A stretch of DNA of 64,000 nucleotides, taken from contig NZ_SHNN01000001.1 of assembly GCF_026262625.1 (NCBI RefSeq), forward strand, positions 1,831,526-1,895,525. Reading direction: 5' to 3'. Below, in pieces: positions 62,970 through 64,000 of the stretch (the stretch's first letter is position 1; each line of letters begins with the position of its first letter). Made by a program: the position numbers and the translations under genes. The notes under the pieces were generated by a model. The model saw only the letters and a program-made list of their open reading frames with translations, did no database searches and was not told the origin of the DNA. The DNA comes from Candidatus Litorirhabdus singularis (lineage in GTDB: Bacteria > Pseudomonadota > Gammaproteobacteria > Pseudomonadales > Halieaceae).

Positions 62970-63227
62970 GGTACTGCCAACTTAGCTGAGCCGAATTGGT
63001 AGAATCTGGCGAATGAATACGTATAAACGCCACCGATTCCCTCCTGACATCATTTCCTATGCTGTCTGGCTTTACTACAGATTCAATCTCAGGCGCGCGA
63101 TAGCAGTCATCGAGATATCGAAGATCTTCTAGCCGAGAGAGGCATCACGGTCAGTCGTGAATCGATCCGCCTGTGGTGCATCAAGTTCGGTGCAATGTAC
63201 GTCAGAAGATTGGAGAGAATGCCAATC
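62970..63227 (+). mobile_element. IS6-family left-end fragment, copy 18
   Basis: Left repeat GGTACTGCCAACTTAG (62970-62985), transposase start at ATG 63013 (MNTYKRHRFPPDIIS), insert B as GCGCGCGATAGCAG, and homology through CIKFGAMY to about 63220. It then joins the glutaredoxin segment, as copy 10 does, but with a longer retained part. Confidence 0.85.
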
Positions 63228-63228
63228 A

Positions 63229-63600
63229 TTACCCCCCAGCAGCAAACCTCCCCTCCAGATACCCCACAATATCCCCAGACTCATACAGCCACTGAACCCC
63301 AGCCTCACCCTCATCAATCCGTAAACATGGCACCTTCAAATCTCCCCCTCCAGCTAACAACTCTGCCCGCGCAGTTTCACAGCGCTTGATATCACGGGTC
63401 TGAATGTTCAGCCGTTGGCGCTTCATAGCCCGGCGCACCTTCACGCAGAAGGGGCAGGCGCGGTACTGGTACAGAGCCAGGCTGGCAGTTTGGTTATCAA
63501 TGGTGGCTTGCAGGGCTGCATCACGCTTGATGCTTCTGGGCGTAAATACCCAGTTCAGCAGCAGAATCAGTTGGCCGAGGATAAGGCGGATGAGGCTCAT
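63229..63600 (-). CDS. Glutaredoxin/NrdH-like protein, copy 2
   Basis: A 123-residue near-duplicate of the protein at 38924, with the same hydrophobic N-terminus and redox motif ACPFCVKVRRAMKR. Differences are few and mostly conservative (H/N at ATIDHQ versus ATIDNQ, G/A in DEGEGG versus DEGEAG, one extra C-terminal Gly). Both copies appear functional. The conserved segment continues upstream to a truncated tRNA. Confidence 0.88.
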   Translation of the reverse strand: MSLIRLILGQLILLLNWVFTPRSIKRDAALQATIDNQTASLALYQYRACPFCVKVRRAMKRQRLNIQTRDIKRCETARAELLAGGGDLKVPCLRIDEGEAGVQWLYESGDIVGYLEGRFAAGG

Positions 63601-63719
63601 GGTGCTGTCCTGTCAGTCGCTATGATTGACCAACCGACTCTGGGGTGACAGGTGTTACGCCTGTGGCCAGCATAGTCGGATGCTCTAAGCAGTTATAACT
63701 CTATGATTTATAAGAAAAA

Positions 63720-63766
63720 TGGTGGGCCCGGAAGGACTTGAACCTTCGACCTGCCGATTATGAGTC
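63720..63766 (-). pseudogene. tRNA(CAU) 3'-half fragment
   Basis: On the minus strand: anticodon loop CTCATAA, then variable region, T-arm GGTTCAAGTCC and an acceptor end with encoded CCA (GGGCCCACCA). The D-arm and 5' acceptor strand are absent in the 3'-ward plus-strand bases, so this is the 47-base 3' half only, closest in pattern to tRNA-Ile2(CAU). Such halves are typical of integration-site copies. Confidence 0.7.
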
Positions 63767-64000
63767 GGATGGTGTGTGGTGGAGGTGGTCAGTAACTGGA
63801 AGAAAGGGAAGGGGTTTTTGCTGGGGATGGCGGGGAGGTTGGTGGAACCGAGCCTATGCCGAGCTGGATGGTGGGAGTTTTTGTGGCTGGTGGCGGTAAG
63901 TTGAAGAAGGGTAAGGCAAAACGCAAACCGAACTTCGAGCTGCGGCCGAACCCCTGATCCGGTTTGCCCATCAGGAGCTGGACGGGAGCGCCCAGCCCAG
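63767..64000. other. Gene-poor window end
   Basis: No convincing complete gene. A 33-codon frame from ATG 63855 (63855-63956) ends in a Lys-rich KLKKGKAKRKPNFE tail that is also recognisable near 39620, suggesting an eroded or partial coding sequence in the duplicated segment. Confidence 0.35.

Noticed and set aside
63720..63766. Functional tRNA gene
   Set aside because: Only the anticodon-to-CCA half is present; no 5' half with a complementary acceptor strand follows.

Overview
The window (about 54% GC by eye) looks like an accessory-rich chromosomal stretch of a marine gammaproteobacterium, probably of the Halieaceae/OM60-NOR5 or a related Cellvibrionales lineage. That placement is inferred from TonB-dependent receptors paired with LysR/AraC regulators, VPLPA/PEP-CTERM surface proteins, DUF3604 proteins, a HiPIP, a BamE-like lipoprotein and a YlqF-type GTPase. 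No rRNA or complete tRNA gene is present. There is no phage or CRISPR signature.

The dominant structure is a series of about 18 copies and fragments of one IS6-family element, spread from 4383 to 63227 and all in the same (+) orientation. The reference copy is complete (61323-62097): 775 bp, terminal repeats GGTACTGCCAAGTTAA-like (left) and TTAACTTGCCAGAACC-like (right), and a 227-residue DDE transposase. Most other copies are broken by internal deletions or by three recurrent non-triplet insertions. These are called A (14 nt, after the RHRFP codons), B (12-14 nt, after the RFNL codons) and C (net +16 nt, after the DEVF codons). No 8-bp target duplications were found at the five complete copies checked. 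Between the copies lie short cargo blocks, often a single gene. This looks like the IS-gene-IS-gene arrays that IS26-type translocatable units build, but here in a chromosome and without resistance genes.

Layout. 1-4350: 3' end of a quinone-oxidoreductase-like gene, a GST, the first DUF3604 protein and a lamin-tail-domain lipoprotein. 4383-8200: IS fragments around a Rho paralog lacking the N-terminal RNA-binding domain, then a hexose-6-phosphate mutarotase and a VPLPA-CTERM protein. 8208-18958: a LysR regulator divergent from a catabolic block (TonB receptor, M28-like peptidase, amidase, Na+/solute symporter, crotonase, acyl-CoA ligase), consistent with uptake and breakdown of an amide-linked compound. 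19675-28347: a conserved membrane-anchored protein, a CadC/TolB-like TPR regulator facing a tightly packed operon of a BamE-like lipoprotein plus four mutually similar envelope proteins, DUF4197, and ylqF whose last codons come from an IS end. 28315-45707: dense IS copies separating a PEP-CTERM protein, AraC plus the second DUF3604, a sulfotransferase, the third DUF3604, a glutaredoxin, a DUF6090 protein and a large VPLPA-CTERM repeat protein.

45946-54961: a double-esterase lipoprotein, a NIPSNAP-like protein, a second TonB receptor divergent from an AraC regulator, a DUF3089 hydrolase and an alkyl-sulfatase-like metallo-beta-lactamase protein. The receptor and the sulfatase share a duplicated upstream region, so they are probably co-regulated. 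54962-64000: DUF502, a dockerin/thrombospondin-repeat protein with a helical partner, two small membrane proteins, the intact IS, HiPIP plus a small protein, and a second copy of the glutaredoxin-tRNA fragment segment.
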